A stretch of DNA of 64,000 nt from positions 1-64,000 of the forward strand of contig NZ_QGDL01000015.1 of the NCBI RefSeq assembly GCF_003149245.1, read 5' to 3'. The notes beneath the pieces are model-generated. The model had not been told where the DNA came from. It searched no databases and worked only from the letters and a program-made list of their open reading frames with translations. The position numbers and the translations under genes were made by a program. The stretch's first letter is position 1; each line of letters starts with the position of its first letter. Below, in pieces: positions 16,518 to 24,969 of this stretch. The DNA is from Faecalicatena orotica (lineage in GTDB: Bacteria; Bacillota; Clostridia; Lachnospirales; Lachnospiraceae).

Positions 16518-17555
16518 ATGCAGGTATTTTTTGATTGTTCGTTATGGATGGAACAGGGAGAAGAGGAATGCAGCTGCATCCAGCCTGTAAATGCAAGATT
16601 CAGAGCCGGTGGCCTTGACCGGGTTATTCCGGCCGTTTACTGCTTTGAAGAGGGAATTGTGTTTGACATTCTGACCGTGATGGATGAACGCGTTATGAAG
16701 GAGTACCGGGACAGATATGCGGAATGTGAAGAGAAGCCCGAAGAACTTTCGGATGCCCGGATTCTTGAAATTACCCAGAATAACCCATACCATAATGTAG
16801 ACATTGCGTGTATCTGGCTGAATGGCTGCTGTGAAAAGGAAGAGATAGCATACAGCAGTACGGGATATGACCCGGAATATACAGGAGAGATGGAAAAACG
16901 TGTGGTCCTGAGGATAAAAGAAGCCTACCCTGAATATCTGGAAAATGAAAACTGTTTTTTCTGCCAGCGTGTTTCGCTGAAAACGCAGGAAGACTGGACG
17001 AAACACGTTCTGACAGAGATCAGGATACAGACGAGGGAGCTAAGGCGGACAGAGGTTCTGGATCTGGAGATGGAAGTGAAGCCGGGCGGGGAAGGCCGGG
17101 GGACATTTGTCCATCCGTTGACAGGGGCGCGGCACGAAGTGGTTATTTACGATATAGAGCTGGCAGAGCTTCCCGGAATCCGTCCGTTTTATGCAGGAAA
17201 GGCTTATGTTGTCCCGGAATTGTCAGGAGAGGAACACATTTTATTCGACAGTAATCTCCGGTTTGAAGATTCCGGTCCGGACGGCTGCAAAGAAGAGGGT
17301 GACCTGTCTGTCATCGGAGGCTCCGAAGGACCGGCCGCTGTTTTTATTGCGGCCAAAAGAGGCGGGGACGGGCCGGTATCTGTCTTTCTGGCAGGGAAAA
17401 CGAAGGTGGGAGAATCAGAAAATGGCAGCCAGCCGGTATGCTGTTTTTCAAGACCTGTCCGGCCCGGTGTGGAGGAACACATTGTTTTTCGTATAATAGG
17501 ACTGGAGCGTGTTACTGCGCAGGAAGAGTTGATACAGGTTTACCAGATGCGATGA
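16518..17555 (+). CDS. Unknown protein with GGADGPT-like repeat motif
   Basis: 345 aa, soluble, no signal peptide, and cysteine-rich in the first 150 residues. I do not recognise the family as a whole. Residues 263-280 (LSVIGGSEGPAAVFIAAK) closely resemble the 'GGADGPT.IF' signature of the membrane beta subunit of sodium-pumping decarboxylases, and a second partial copy follows at 284-294 (DGPVSVFLAGK). No membrane span is present, so a decarboxylase annotation would be wrong. GGAGGAAAC precedes the start. It sits between lepB and a nicotinamidase-like gene. Confidence 0.6.
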   Translation: MQVFFDCSLWMEQGEEECSCIQPVNARFRAGGLDRVIPAVYCFEEGIVFDILTVMDERVMKEYRDRYAECEEKPEELSDARILEITQNNPYHNVDIACIWLNGCCEKEEIAYSSTGYDPEYTGEMEKRVVLRIKEAYPEYLENENCFFCQRVSLKTQEDWTKHVLTEIRIQTRELRRTEVLDLEMEVKPGGEGRGTFVHPLTGARHEVVIYDIELAELPGIRPFYAGKAYVVPELSGEEHILFDSNLRFEDSGPDGCKEEGDLSVIGGSEGPAAVFIAAKRGGDGPVSVFLAGKTKVGESENGSQPVCCFSRPVRPGVEEHIVFRIIGLERVTAQEELIQVYQMR

Positions 17556-17571
17556 TTGGAAGGTGGCAGTG

Positions 17572-18096
17572 ATGAAAATATTAGTAGTAGTTGATATGCA
17601 GAAGGATTTTATAGATGGGGCGCTCGGGACAAAGGAAGCACAGCAGATTGTGCCGGGAGTGATAGAAAAGATCCGTACGTTTGACGGCAGGATTCTGGCT
17701 ACGCGTGATACCCATGAGGCAGATTATCTGGACAGTGAGGAAGGAAAGCACCTTCCGGTTGTACACTGCGTCAGGGGGACAGAAGGCTGGCAGTTACATC
17801 CGCAGATTGCGGCACTCATAAAAGAAGAGCCGATCGACAAGCCGTCTTTTGGCAGTACCAGGCTGGGGCAGGTGCTGCGGGCGTGTGATATCAGCGGAGA
17901 ACCGGTTGAAAGCGTTACGTTGGTCGGACTCTGCACAGATATCTGTGTGATTTCCAATGCCCTGCTGATAAAGGCATATCTGCCGGATGTCCCGGTAATC
18001 GTAGATGCTTCCTGCTGTGCGGGAGTTACCCCAGAGACACATAAACAGGCACTGGAGGCGATGAAAGTGTGCCAGATTGAGATCGTAAACGAGTAA
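17572..18096 (+). CDS. Nicotinamidase-like cysteine hydrolase (isochorismatase family)
   Basis: 174 aa. The catalytic triad is visible: Asp8 in 'VVDMQKDF', Lys90 in 'DKPSFGS' and Cys125 in 'GLCTDICV'. The zinc-binding pattern 'DTHEADYL...HLPVVHC' and 'GTEGW' favour nicotinamidase (nicotinamide to nicotinate, NAD salvage) over isochorismatase. The ATG at 17572 has GGAAGGTGG upstream; GTG at 17563 is inside that site. It follows the unknown gene by 16 bp and is probably co-transcribed. Confidence 0.82.
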   Translation: MKILVVVDMQKDFIDGALGTKEAQQIVPGVIEKIRTFDGRILATRDTHEADYLDSEEGKHLPVVHCVRGTEGWQLHPQIAALIKEEPIDKPSFGSTRLGQVLRACDISGEPVESVTLVGLCTDICVISNALLIKAYLPDVPVIVDASCCAGVTPETHKQALEAMKVCQIEIVNE

Positions 18097-18101
18097 GACA
18101 G

Positions 18102-18119
18102 GTTCCTGTTTACAGGAAC
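18102..18119. promoter_or_regulatory. Short perfect palindrome before the dehydrogenase
   Basis: GTTCCTGT-TT-ACAGGAAC, 8-bp arms, no T-tract. It lies 30 bp upstream of the alcohol dehydrogenase start. Could be an operator or a small stem; undecided. Confidence 0.35.
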
Positions 18120-18147
18120 GCAGGACGGACATCAGGAGGGATGAATT

Positions 18148-19329
18148 ATGAATCAATTTCAGTATTATACACCGACAAAGGTCATATTTGGAAAAGGAAC
18201 AGAGGAAAACATGGGGGCTCTGGTTCAGGAATATGGTTGTAAAAAAGTGCTGGTACATTATGGCGGCGGAAGTGTAAAAAGAAGTGGACTGCTTGACCGC
18301 ATTTACCAGTCACTGGATGTAGCGGGAATTGCATATGTTTCACTTGGCAAAGTCGTACCGAACCCGCATTTATCCCTTGTATATGAAGGGATTGAACTGT
18401 GCAAAAGAGAAGGGGTTGACTTTATCCTCGCGGTGGGCGGCGGCAGTGTGATTGACTCTGCAAAAGCGATCGGGTATGGTGTGACGAATGAGGGCGATGT
18501 ATGGGATTTCTATGAGAAAAAGAGGAATGCATCGGCCTGCCTTCCAGTAGGTGTCATCCTTACGATTGCGGCAGCAGGATCGGAGATGAGTGATTCCTCC
18601 GTGATTACCAATGAAAACGGCTGGGTAAAAAGGGGGTACAGCAGTAATTACTGCAGGCCGAAGTTCGCCATCATGAACCCGGAACTGACGATGACGCTTC
18701 CACAATACCAGACCATGAGCGGCTGTGTGGATATTATGATGCATACAATGGAACGCTATCTGAATCATGCAGACAATATGGAACTGACGGACGGTATCAG
18801 TGAGCATCTGCTTCGCACGGTGATGAAAAATGCCAAAATTCTGCTGAACGACCCGGAAAATTATGACGCAAGGGCGGAAGTGATGTGGGCGGGAAGTTTG
18901 TCCCACAACGGACTGACCGGCTGCGGGACGGATGGAGGCGACTGGGCCAGCCACCAGCTGGAGCATGAGCTGGGTGGAATGTTCGATGTGGCGCACGGAG
19001 CCGGACTGGCAGCTATATGGGGAAGCTGGGCAAGATACGTGGTGGATGCAGGAGCGGAACGTTTTGCACAATTCGCAGTCAATGTTATGGGTGTGAAAGC
19101 TGCCGGGGATGGTATGCAGACGGCTTTGCTGGGGATCGAGGCAATGGAGGATTTCTACCGTTTTATTCACATGCCGGTATCAATGAAAGAACTTGGGATT
19201 GAACCGACAGAAGAGCAGATGAAAGAGCTGGCCCGCAAGTGCAGTTTCTGGGGCAGAAGGACGATAGGCTGTGTAAAAGTTCTGGAGGAGGAAGATATGT
19301 ACCAGATTTACAAAAAAGCTTGTAATTAA
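18148..19329 (+). CDS. Iron-containing alcohol dehydrogenase (butanol dehydrogenase type)
   Basis: 393 aa. The NAD(P)-binding 'AVGGGSVIDSAKAI' motif (GGGS at 97-100) and metal-ligand segments 'CVDIMMHTMERYL', 'SHQLEHELGG' and 'FDVAHGAGLA' place it in the group III Fe-dependent alcohol dehydrogenases, YqhD/BdhA branch. It reduces aldehydes such as butyraldehyde to alcohols in fermentation. AGGAGGG precedes the start. Two small genes follow with short gaps. Confidence 0.9.
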   Translation: MNQFQYYTPTKVIFGKGTEENMGALVQEYGCKKVLVHYGGGSVKRSGLLDRIYQSLDVAGIAYVSLGKVVPNPHLSLVYEGIELCKREGVDFILAVGGGSVIDSAKAIGYGVTNEGDVWDFYEKKRNASACLPVGVILTIAAAGSEMSDSSVITNENGWVKRGYSSNYCRPKFAIMNPELTMTLPQYQTMSGCVDIMMHTMERYLNHADNMELTDGISEHLLRTVMKNAKILLNDPENYDARAEVMWAGSLSHNGLTGCGTDGGDWASHQLEHELGGMFDVAHGAGLAAIWGSWARYVVDAGAERFAQFAVNVMGVKAAGDGMQTALLGIEAMEDFYRFIHMPVSMKELGIEPTEEQMKELARKCSFWGRRTIGCVKVLEEEDMYQIYKKACN

Positions 19330-19351
19330 TATGCCGGATAGGAGAAAATAA

Positions 19352-19585
19352 ATGATGTATATGTTTGGAATGCTGTACCATATATTAGCATTTGCGTTTG
19401 TCGTGGTTATCGTTGGAGGACTTTTCGTACTGCTGTATTTTGTCGTCAAAAAGGCAGTCAGGGACGGTATGATGGAAGCGAATGCCGAACTTCATAAGGG
19501 CCCGCAGCAGAGCGCCAATGAACGGAATACAGATTACAGGACCGCAAAGGAGAAGGCGGCAGAACAAAAAAGAGAAGGATTGTAG
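19352..19585 (+). CDS. Single-span membrane protein, possibly DUF6019
   Basis: 77 aa. One membrane span at residues about 9-33 is followed by 'VVKKAVRDGMMEANAEL' and a charged tail that looks cytoplasmic. The segment recalls DUF6019 proteins of Clostridia, but that is from memory and uncertain. GGAG lies 7 nt upstream; ATG at 19355 is an equal alternative. It is flanked by the dehydrogenase (22 bp) and the pentapeptide gene (3 bp). Confidence 0.55.
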   Translation: MMYMFGMLYHILAFAFVVVIVGGLFVLLYFVVKKAVRDGMMEANAELHKGPQQSANERNTDYRTAKEKAAEQKREGL

Positions 19586-19588
19586 AGG

Positions 19589-20191
19589 ATGCTGACAGAA
19601 GAAATACAATATGCCGGTATGGATGAGATGCCTGTTGAAAACCGGGAATTTACAGAAGAAGTACTGACGGGGGTCAATGCCAGTAAAGTGGAGTTTGTAT
19701 CGGTCAGATTTGAGCGTTGCAGGTTTGTCGATTGTGATTTTACAGGTGCAGGTTTTTACCAGTCCTGTTTTGATAAATGTGATTTTTCCAACTGCCGTTT
19801 TACGGGGAGTTACTGGAAAAACTGCGAAGTGTCAGGATGTAAAGGGAATGGCAGCATGTTTGACCATGCGGTGCTGAAACATGTGAAGCTGCTGGAATGC
19901 CAGATGCCGCTGGCGAATTTCGGGGGCAGCCTCTGGGAGGCAAGCAGGGCAGAGCTTTGCAGCTTTCAGGAGGCTTTTTTTTCGGAAGTGAAGCTGAAGA
20001 AATCACAGTTTATCAAATCGGATTTCACGAAAGTAGATTTCTTCAGGACGATTTTAAAAGGTATGGATTTTTCCGACAGTGTAATAGAGAGTATTATGGT
20101 ATCGGACAGCTATAAGGAACTGGCCGGGATGAAGATTAATATGTTTCAGGCTGCCGAGATTGCGAAATTACTCGGGGTAAAGATCGTATAA
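19589..20191 (+). CDS. Pentapeptide repeat protein
   Basis: 200 aa. Residues about 35-175 are built from five-residue units with a central aromatic or Leu and A/C/S at the -2 place, for example 'RFERCRFVDCDFTGAGFYQS' and 'DFTKVDFFRTILKGMDFSDS'. Such repeats form a right-handed quadrilateral beta helix. Some members (Qnr, MfpA) shield DNA gyrase from quinolones; others have no known role, so resistance is not claimed. It is cysteine-rich. The start lies 3 bp after the previous stop with AGAGGA upstream, so they are probably coupled. Confidence 0.8.
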   Translation: MLTEEIQYAGMDEMPVENREFTEEVLTGVNASKVEFVSVRFERCRFVDCDFTGAGFYQSCFDKCDFSNCRFTGSYWKNCEVSGCKGNGSMFDHAVLKHVKLLECQMPLANFGGSLWEASRAELCSFQEAFFSEVKLKKSQFIKSDFTKVDFFRTILKGMDFSDSVIESIMVSDSYKELAGMKINMFQAAEIAKLLGVKIV

Positions 20192-20345
20192 ATACAGAGA
20201 TACCTGAATGCACGTTAATATTTGCGGCATAAATATGAATGATCCTCCGTTGTTTTGAGGCTTAACAGTCTGATATGATGATGACAGGGACAGGATAGAT
20301 CTGAATGTTTCGACAAAAACGTAAAAAACAACAGGAGGAATCATC

Positions 20346-21422
20346 ATGAGGATACATGAAATTATCAGGGAAAAAAGGAAGGAACAGGGACTCACACAGG
20401 AACAGGCGGCCGGGAGGCTTGGGATTTCGGCCTCTGCATTCAATAAATGGGAGCGCGGGATGACCTGCCCGGATATCATGATACTGCCGGCGCTGGCAAG
20501 GCTTCTGGAGGTGGATTTAAATACGCTGCTTTCTTTTGAGGAGGATCTCACAGATCAGGAAATCGGTGTATGGTGCAGCCAGATATCCGACTGCATCATG
20601 AAAGAAGGTTTTTCTGCGGGATATACGGCGGCAATGGAGAAAATACGAAGATTCCCGAACAGCGGTATGCTGCTTTACACGATGGCAGCTACTCTTGAGG
20701 GCGGCCTGACGATGTTTGCAGACGGCGCCGGGGATGAGGGAGAAAGGCAGAGGTATCTGGATGAAATTGAAGGTCTCTATGAGCGCGCTGCTCGTGGGAA
20801 AAATGAAGCTGCCCGCATGCAGGCAGTCTCAATGCTCGCCTCAAAACTGATGAACCGCGGGGAGTATGAGGAAGCGCGGGGAAAATTAGAACTTTTGCCG
20901 GAACGGAATTTCCCGGATAAAAACCAGCTGCTGGCAAGGCTGTATTTCCGGCAGGGAAATTATGCAGAGGCGGCCCGGCTTACTGAGAATAAAATTCTTG
21001 CGGCGGCGAATGATATCTATTCCAGCCTGTTTATGCTGATGGATATCGCGCTGGAGGAAGAGCGGATTTCGGATGCGGAATATTTTGCCGGGAAAATGGT
21101 ACAGACAGTTAACGTATTTGAAATGTGGGACTATTCTGCCTGTGCGGCGGAATTTACACTGGCAGTAAAAAAACAAGACAAAGAAGAAGTCATGCGTGTC
21201 CTGAAGAAAATGTTCCCGGCGCTGGAAAAGAAATGGAAGCCCTGTGATTCCCTGCTGTACAGCCATATCAGCGAGAAAGAAGGGGGCGAAAGACGTCAGG
21301 AGTTTGGCCGCAGGTTTCTGAAGAATCTGGCGGCAGAACTTCAGGAGGATAAAGATATGGAGTTTATCAAAGAAGATGAGGCTTTTCAAAAGTTCCTGAA
21401 GAGGTATAAAGGAGAAGAATAA
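20346..21422 (+). CDS. XRE-family transcriptional regulator with TPR-like C-terminus
   Basis: 358 aa. Residues 1-60 are a helix-turn-helix ('KEQGLTQEQAAGRLGISASA' then 'FNKWERGMTCPDI') close to the XRE protein at 11676, so they are paralogs. The rest is helical repeats such as 'EEARGKLELLPERNFP' and 'NYAEAARLTENKIL'. AGGAGG precedes the start. It ends 3 bp before the WYL-domain gene, and both probably act on a shared target region. A leader of about 150 bp (20192-20345) has no recognisable element. Confidence 0.8.
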   Translation: MRIHEIIREKRKEQGLTQEQAAGRLGISASAFNKWERGMTCPDIMILPALARLLEVDLNTLLSFEEDLTDQEIGVWCSQISDCIMKEGFSAGYTAAMEKIRRFPNSGMLLYTMAATLEGGLTMFADGAGDEGERQRYLDEIEGLYERAARGKNEAARMQAVSMLASKLMNRGEYEEARGKLELLPERNFPDKNQLLARLYFRQGNYAEAARLTENKILAAANDIYSSLFMLMDIALEEERISDAEYFAGKMVQTVNVFEMWDYSACAAEFTLAVKKQDKEEVMRVLKKMFPALEKKWKPCDSLLYSHISEKEGGERRQEFGRRFLKNLAAELQEDKDMEFIKEDEAFQKFLKRYKGEE

Positions 21423-21425
21423 CCT

Positions 21426-22340
21426 ATGAAGATTGACCGTTTGATCGGGATTCTATCCATCCTGCTCCAGCAGAAAAAGGTGACGGCGCCTTATCTTGCC
21501 GGGAAGTTTGAAGTATCCAGAAGAACTATAAACAGGGACATCGAGGCACTTTGCAGGGCGGGGATACCACTTGTTACGACACAGGGGGCCGGCGGCGGGA
21601 TTTCCATCATGGACGGTTACAGTATCGACAAAACGCTTCTGACATCCTCTGACATGCAGGCAATTCTGGCCGGGCTGAGAAGTCTGGACAGTGTGGCCGG
21701 AAGCAGCCGTTACCAGCAGCTTATGGACAAGCTTTCCCCGGAGCATTCAGAAATCCTTACATCCAGCCAGCATATTCTGATCGACCTGTCCTCCTGGTAC
21801 AAGAGCTCGCTTGCTCCAAAGATAGAGCTGATTCAGGCGGCAATTGAGAGAAAAGAGCTGATCGAGTTCGAATATTATGCACCCGGCACGGAAGGAAAAC
21901 GAAAAATAGAGCCTTATCTTCTTGTGTTTCAATGGGCATCCTGGTATGTGTGGGGGTATTGTCCGAAGAGACGGGATTACAGAATGTTTAAACTGAACCG
22001 GATGCCGGAAGTGAAAAGTACCGGTGAGAAGTTTGAAGCGAGGGAACTTCCGGAGTTCAAAATAGAAAAAGAAACGGTTTTTCCGGCAGTGATCTCTGTG
22101 AAAGCACTGTTCGAGCCATCGTTTAAATGGAGGCTGATGGAAGAATACGGGCCGGAGAGCTTTCAGGTACAGGAGGATGAAAGACTGCTGTTTCAGTTTG
22201 GATTTATGGATAAAGAGAGCATTTTCGGCTGGATTTTAAGTTTCGCGGATCACGCGGAACTGCTGGAGCCGGTGGGGCTGAGAGAAGAATTGAAGAAACT
22301 GCTTAGCAGTATGCAGAAAAAATATGAATCCAGAGAATAA
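21426..22340 (+). CDS. WYL-domain transcriptional regulator (YafY type)
   Basis: 304 aa. An N-terminal DeoR-type helix-turn-helix ('KVTAPYLAGKFEVSRRTINR' then 'DIEALCRAGIP') is followed by a WYL effector domain (residues about 140-215, 'IEFEYYAPGTEGKRKIEPYLL', 'WASWYVWGYC') and a C-terminal WCX-like part. WYL regulators often respond to nucleic-acid or small-molecule ligands. The start lies 3 bp after the XRE stop. A GyrI-like gene follows, an arrangement common in Clostridia. Confidence 0.85.
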   Translation: MKIDRLIGILSILLQQKKVTAPYLAGKFEVSRRTINRDIEALCRAGIPLVTTQGAGGGISIMDGYSIDKTLLTSSDMQAILAGLRSLDSVAGSSRYQQLMDKLSPEHSEILTSSQHILIDLSSWYKSSLAPKIELIQAAIERKELIEFEYYAPGTEGKRKIEPYLLVFQWASWYVWGYCPKRRDYRMFKLNRMPEVKSTGEKFEARELPEFKIEKETVFPAVISVKALFEPSFKWRLMEEYGPESFQVQEDERLLFQFGFMDKESIFGWILSFADHAELLEPVGLREELKKLLSSMQKKYESRE

Positions 22341-22410
22341 TGATGACATGCAGTTGTCGTGTTTCCCATGTTATCCTGAATCTATCAAACAGAAAGGTAA
22401 GGTTAAATAA

Positions 22411-22863
22411 ATGGAATACGAAATTGTAGAATTAGAGGAGAAAAAGGTAGCGGGACTGCGTGCCAGAACGAATAACTTTGCACCGGATATGACGCAGGTG
22501 ATCGGCGGGCTGTGGCAGCGTTTTTATCAGGAAGCCTATCCGCACATTACGGGGATGGTCAATGGAAAGTCACTTGGCATTTATTCCGGATATGAAGGAG
22601 ACGAAAAGTCCGACTATGATATAACCGTTGCCTGTGAGGTGGATGGATCCGGAGCACTGCCAGAGGGAACCAGCCTGTTTATGATTCCGGCCGGAAAATA
22701 TGCGAAGTTCGTTGTAACAGGGGACCTGCACGCAGAAATTGCAAAATTCTGGAAGAACCTCTGGGCAATGGACCTTGACCGCACGTTCGTATGCGATTTT
22801 GAAGAGTATCAGAATAAAGATGTAGAAAATGCGGTGATACACGTCTATATCGGGATTAAATAA
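22411..22863 (+). CDS. GyrI-like effector-binding protein
   Basis: 150 aa. It has the stand-alone effector-binding fold of AraC-type activators and GyrI/SbmC: 'EYEIVELEEKKVAGLRARTN' at the start, 'IYSGYEGDEKSDYDITVACE' in the middle, and 'FMIPAGKYAKFVV' closing the pocket. Such proteins bind amphipathic drugs or dyes. AAAGGTAAGG sits upstream. It follows the WYL regulator by 70 bp and may be its co-regulated partner. Confidence 0.75.
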   Translation: MEYEIVELEEKKVAGLRARTNNFAPDMTQVIGGLWQRFYQEAYPHITGMVNGKSLGIYSGYEGDEKSDYDITVACEVDGSGALPEGTSLFMIPAGKYAKFVVTGDLHAEIAKFWKNLWAMDLDRTFVCDFEEYQNKDVENAVIHVYIGIK

Positions 22864-22921
22864 TATAGGACAGGCATCAGTTTTGCGGGAAGATAATACC
22901 TGCTTTAGAAAGGGGATATGT

Positions 22922-23263
22922 ATGGCATCAACATTAGAATTCGTGGAATATGTTGCAGAACAGCTGCATGAAGCCGGAAATATCAGCTATAAGAAGCTGT
23001 TTGGTGAATATGGACTCTGGTGTGACGGGAAGTTTTTTGGAACAGTGGAGGGGAATCAGTTTTATGTAAAAATGACGCAGGCAGGACATGAGATGATGCC
23101 GGAGGCAGTTCCGGCGGCACCGCATGGAGGCAGACCGGGGATGTATCTGGTGGAAGAACTCGAGGATACTGCATTCTTAAAAGAACTGACAGAGCGGACA
23201 TTGATGGAACTGCCGGAACCAAAAGTAAAGTCCGGGAAAAGAAAACAGGTTTCTAATTCATAA
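22922..23263 (+). CDS. TfoX N-terminal-domain protein
   Basis: 113 aa. The TfoX/Sxy N-terminal domain covers residues 1-95 ('SYKKLFGEYGLWCDGKFFGT' and 'FYVKMTQAGHEMMPEAVP'). The C-terminal domain of the proteobacterial competence factor is absent; stand-alone N-domains are common in Firmicutes and have no proven role. ATG at 22922 has GAAAGGGGAT upstream; a longer in-frame start at 22883 does not. A link to the com genes at 32-38 kb is not shown. Confidence 0.75.
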   Translation: MASTLEFVEYVAEQLHEAGNISYKKLFGEYGLWCDGKFFGTVEGNQFYVKMTQAGHEMMPEAVPAAPHGGRPGMYLVEELEDTAFLKELTERTLMELPEPKVKSGKRKQVSNS

Positions 23264-23350
23264 AAAGAAAATTTGTGGTGTATTAAATAAAAACGATTTT
23301 TCCGTATATATCTTAAACAGCGGAAATACGCAGATAGACCGAAGTTCATT

Positions 23351-23425
23351 TAGACTGACGTCTAGTTTTGAATGACTGAAAAAATGCAGGAAATCGCTTG
23401 ACAAATCATGAAATGCGGGTAAAAT
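23351..23425 (+). promoter_or_regulatory. Promoter with upstream TetR-like palindrome
   Basis: TAGAC-TGAC-GTCTA at 23351-23364 is a palindrome of TetR-operator style. TTGACA at 23398-23403, a 16-bp spacer and TAAAAT at 23420-23425 form a strong promoter. It reads into the 23.4-23.8 kb locus that has no gene over 60 aa. Confidence 0.6.
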
Positions 23426-23475
23426 AAAAACAACTGATGCAAAAGGATGCGCTGAATATGCATCTGCATACAGTC

Positions 23476-23491
23476 TGACAGTTAACTGTCA
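23476..23491. promoter_or_regulatory. Perfect 16-bp palindrome in the leader
   Basis: TGACAGTTAACTGTCA lies about 45 nt downstream of the predicted transcription start. Perfect palindromes of this size are typical repressor sites. Confidence 0.5.
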
Positions 23492-23541
23492 CAAAATGAA
23501 TTTGAAACAAGAAGACCACACGAATGATTGGAGTTGTAGTG

Positions 23542-23658
23542 ATGAAAGCAAAAAGTAACAGCCTTGACATCATGAACCGGTTTAATCAGACTCTGCCACT
23601 TTGCGACAGTGTTGTTTTTGTGCCGTGCGTTCCGAGTCCCCTTGGGGTATGCGCATAG
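23542..23658 (+). CDS. Micro-ORF, 38 aa, unknown
   Basis: ATG at 23542 with GGAG 8 nt upstream opens a 38-aa frame starting MKAKSNSLDIMNRFNQTLPL and ending with 'VPCVPSPLGVCA'. Three cysteines lie in the last 18 residues. It is downstream of a strong promoter and upstream of a terminator at 23724-23768. A 20-aa frame (23496-23558) overlaps its start. No homologous family is recognised; it could be a leader peptide, a signalling peptide, or chance. Low confidence. Confidence 0.3.
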   Translation: MKAKSNSLDIMNRFNQTLPLCDSVVFVPCVPSPLGVCA

Positions 23659-23723
23659 TATAAAAATGAATATTGGCAGTAAAGAGGATATCGTTGTGCT
23701 GAATGCTTGTATGGATCATATAC

Positions 23724-23768
23724 AAAGGATAGGAGGATGACTATATGCTTCTATCCTTTTTCTTTTTG
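23724..23768 (+). terminator. Intrinsic terminator
   Basis: AAAGGATAGGAG pairs with CTTCTATCCTTT (12 bp, one G-U), loop 12 nt, followed by TTCTTTTT. Confidence 0.75.
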
Positions 23769-23814
23769 GAATCTCCCTACAGTTTCTGGGAGGTCTTAAA
23801 AGGCAGGCTTTAGA

Positions 23815-23847
23815 AGAGAGGCGGACTGCATATCCGGCTCTCTTTTT
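23815..23847 (+). terminator. Second intrinsic terminator
   Basis: AGAGAGGCGGA pairs with TCCGGCTCTCT (one mismatch), followed by TTTTT. It insulates proB from the upstream locus. Confidence 0.7.
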
Positions 23848-23901
23848 GCATACAGCGGTTTATCAGTATAAGTGAAATGAAAAAGAGGAAGGTTAAACAT
23901 T

Positions 23902-24969
23902 ATGGATAGAAAAGAGATTTTAGGGAATAAAAAAAGAATTGTGATAAAAGTAGGAACTACGACAGTTACCTATGACGAGACAGGAAATATCAATCTGGAT
24001 AAACTGGAGAAGTTCGTGAGGATTCTGATTAACTTAAGAAACAAGGGCAGGGAAGTCATTGTAGTTTCCTCCGGTGCGGTCGGTATTGGAAGAAATGTAC
24101 TGGGGCTTTCCGGCCGTCCGGAGACAGAGGCGGCTAAGCAGGCATGCGCCGCGGTCGGCCAGGGGCGGCTTATGATGATCTACGAAAAGCTTTTTAACGA
24201 ATACAGCCAGCTGACAGCACAGGTACTGCTGACGAAGGAATCCATAACGAACGAGGAATGCAGGAAGAATGCAAGACAGACCTTTGACGAGCTCTTCAGG
24301 ATGAATGTCGTGCCTATCGTGAACGAAAATGATGCAATATCTGTGGATGAACTGTCATATGGTAATTTCGGGGATAATGACACACTTGCGGCATATGTGG
24401 CAAAACTGGTAGATGCGGACCTGCTGATCCTCATGTCTGACATTGAAGGCCTGTATACGGATGATCCGAAGAAGAATCCGAATGCGAGGTTTATCCATAC
24501 GGTAGTCGGGATCGACGACAAGCTGGAGCAGATGGCGAAAGGGGCTTCGAATGACACAGGCACGGGCGGGATGTCTACCAAGATTGATGCTGCAAAGATT
24601 GCGACGGCATCGGGTGCAGATATGGTGATTGCAAACGGGGCTAATATTTATTCAATCAATGACATCATGGCAGGAAAGAAGATCGGCACGCTGTTTTTAT
24701 CCAGAGAGCATGGCAGGGAATTAGAAAATGAACTTGCTCCGGAACGTGCAACGTACCGCAGACAGGCTAAAAAACAGAAGAAGGAAGGGCCAAAGGATGA
24801 AGCATACCGGAATGAAATGCAAAAAGAAGGTTTTGTGAAGCCGGGATTTCCTTCTGACAGGGAGTCTGCAAAGGGGCAGGCAGTAACGATGAAACAGGAT
24901 ACCACGGAGTTTTCGATGATTATGACAGGAGGCAGTTATGGGCAGTTATATGGAAACATTGGGCAGTAG
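23902..24969 (+). CDS. proB: Glutamate 5-kinase with unusual C-terminal tail
   Basis: 355 aa. Residues 1-265 are an amino-acid kinase: '[13 protein letters not shown]', 'VSSGAVGIG', '[11 protein letters not shown]' and '[15 protein letters not shown]'. It phosphorylates glutamate in the first step of proline synthesis. Instead of a PUA domain, the last 80 residues are a charged, low-order tail (residues about 275-355, rich in K, E, Q), and its end overlaps proA by 32 bp. The tail may be real or the product of a lost stop. Start ATG has AGAGGAAGG upstream. Confidence 0.9.
   Translation: MDRKEILGNKKRIVIKVGTTTVTYDETGNINLDKLEKFVRILINLRNKGREVIVVSSGAVGIGRNVLGLSGRPETEAAKQACAAVGQGRLMMIYEKLFNEYSQLTAQVLLTKESITNEECRKNARQTFDELFRMNVVPIVNENDAISVDELSYGNFGDNDTLAAYVAKLVDADLLILMSDIEGLYTDDPKKNPNARFIHTVVGIDDKLEQMAKGASNDTGTGGMSTKIDAAKIATASGADMVIANGANIYSINDIMAGKKIGTLFLSREHGRELENELAPERATYRRQAKKQKKEGPKDEAYRNEMQKEGFVKPGFPSDRESAKGQAVTMKQDTTEFSMIMTGGSYGQLYGNIGQ

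Noticed and set aside
16518-17555. Sodium-pump decarboxylase beta subunit
   Set aside because: Only the short GGSEGP-type motif matches; there are no membrane spans.
22922-23263. Competence activator TfoX/Sxy
   Set aside because: Only the N-terminal domain is present and the host has no proteobacterial Sxy pathway; kept as a domain name only.
23430-23901. Proline T-box before proB
   Set aside because: No T-box bulge sequence or antiterminator core; two plain terminators instead.
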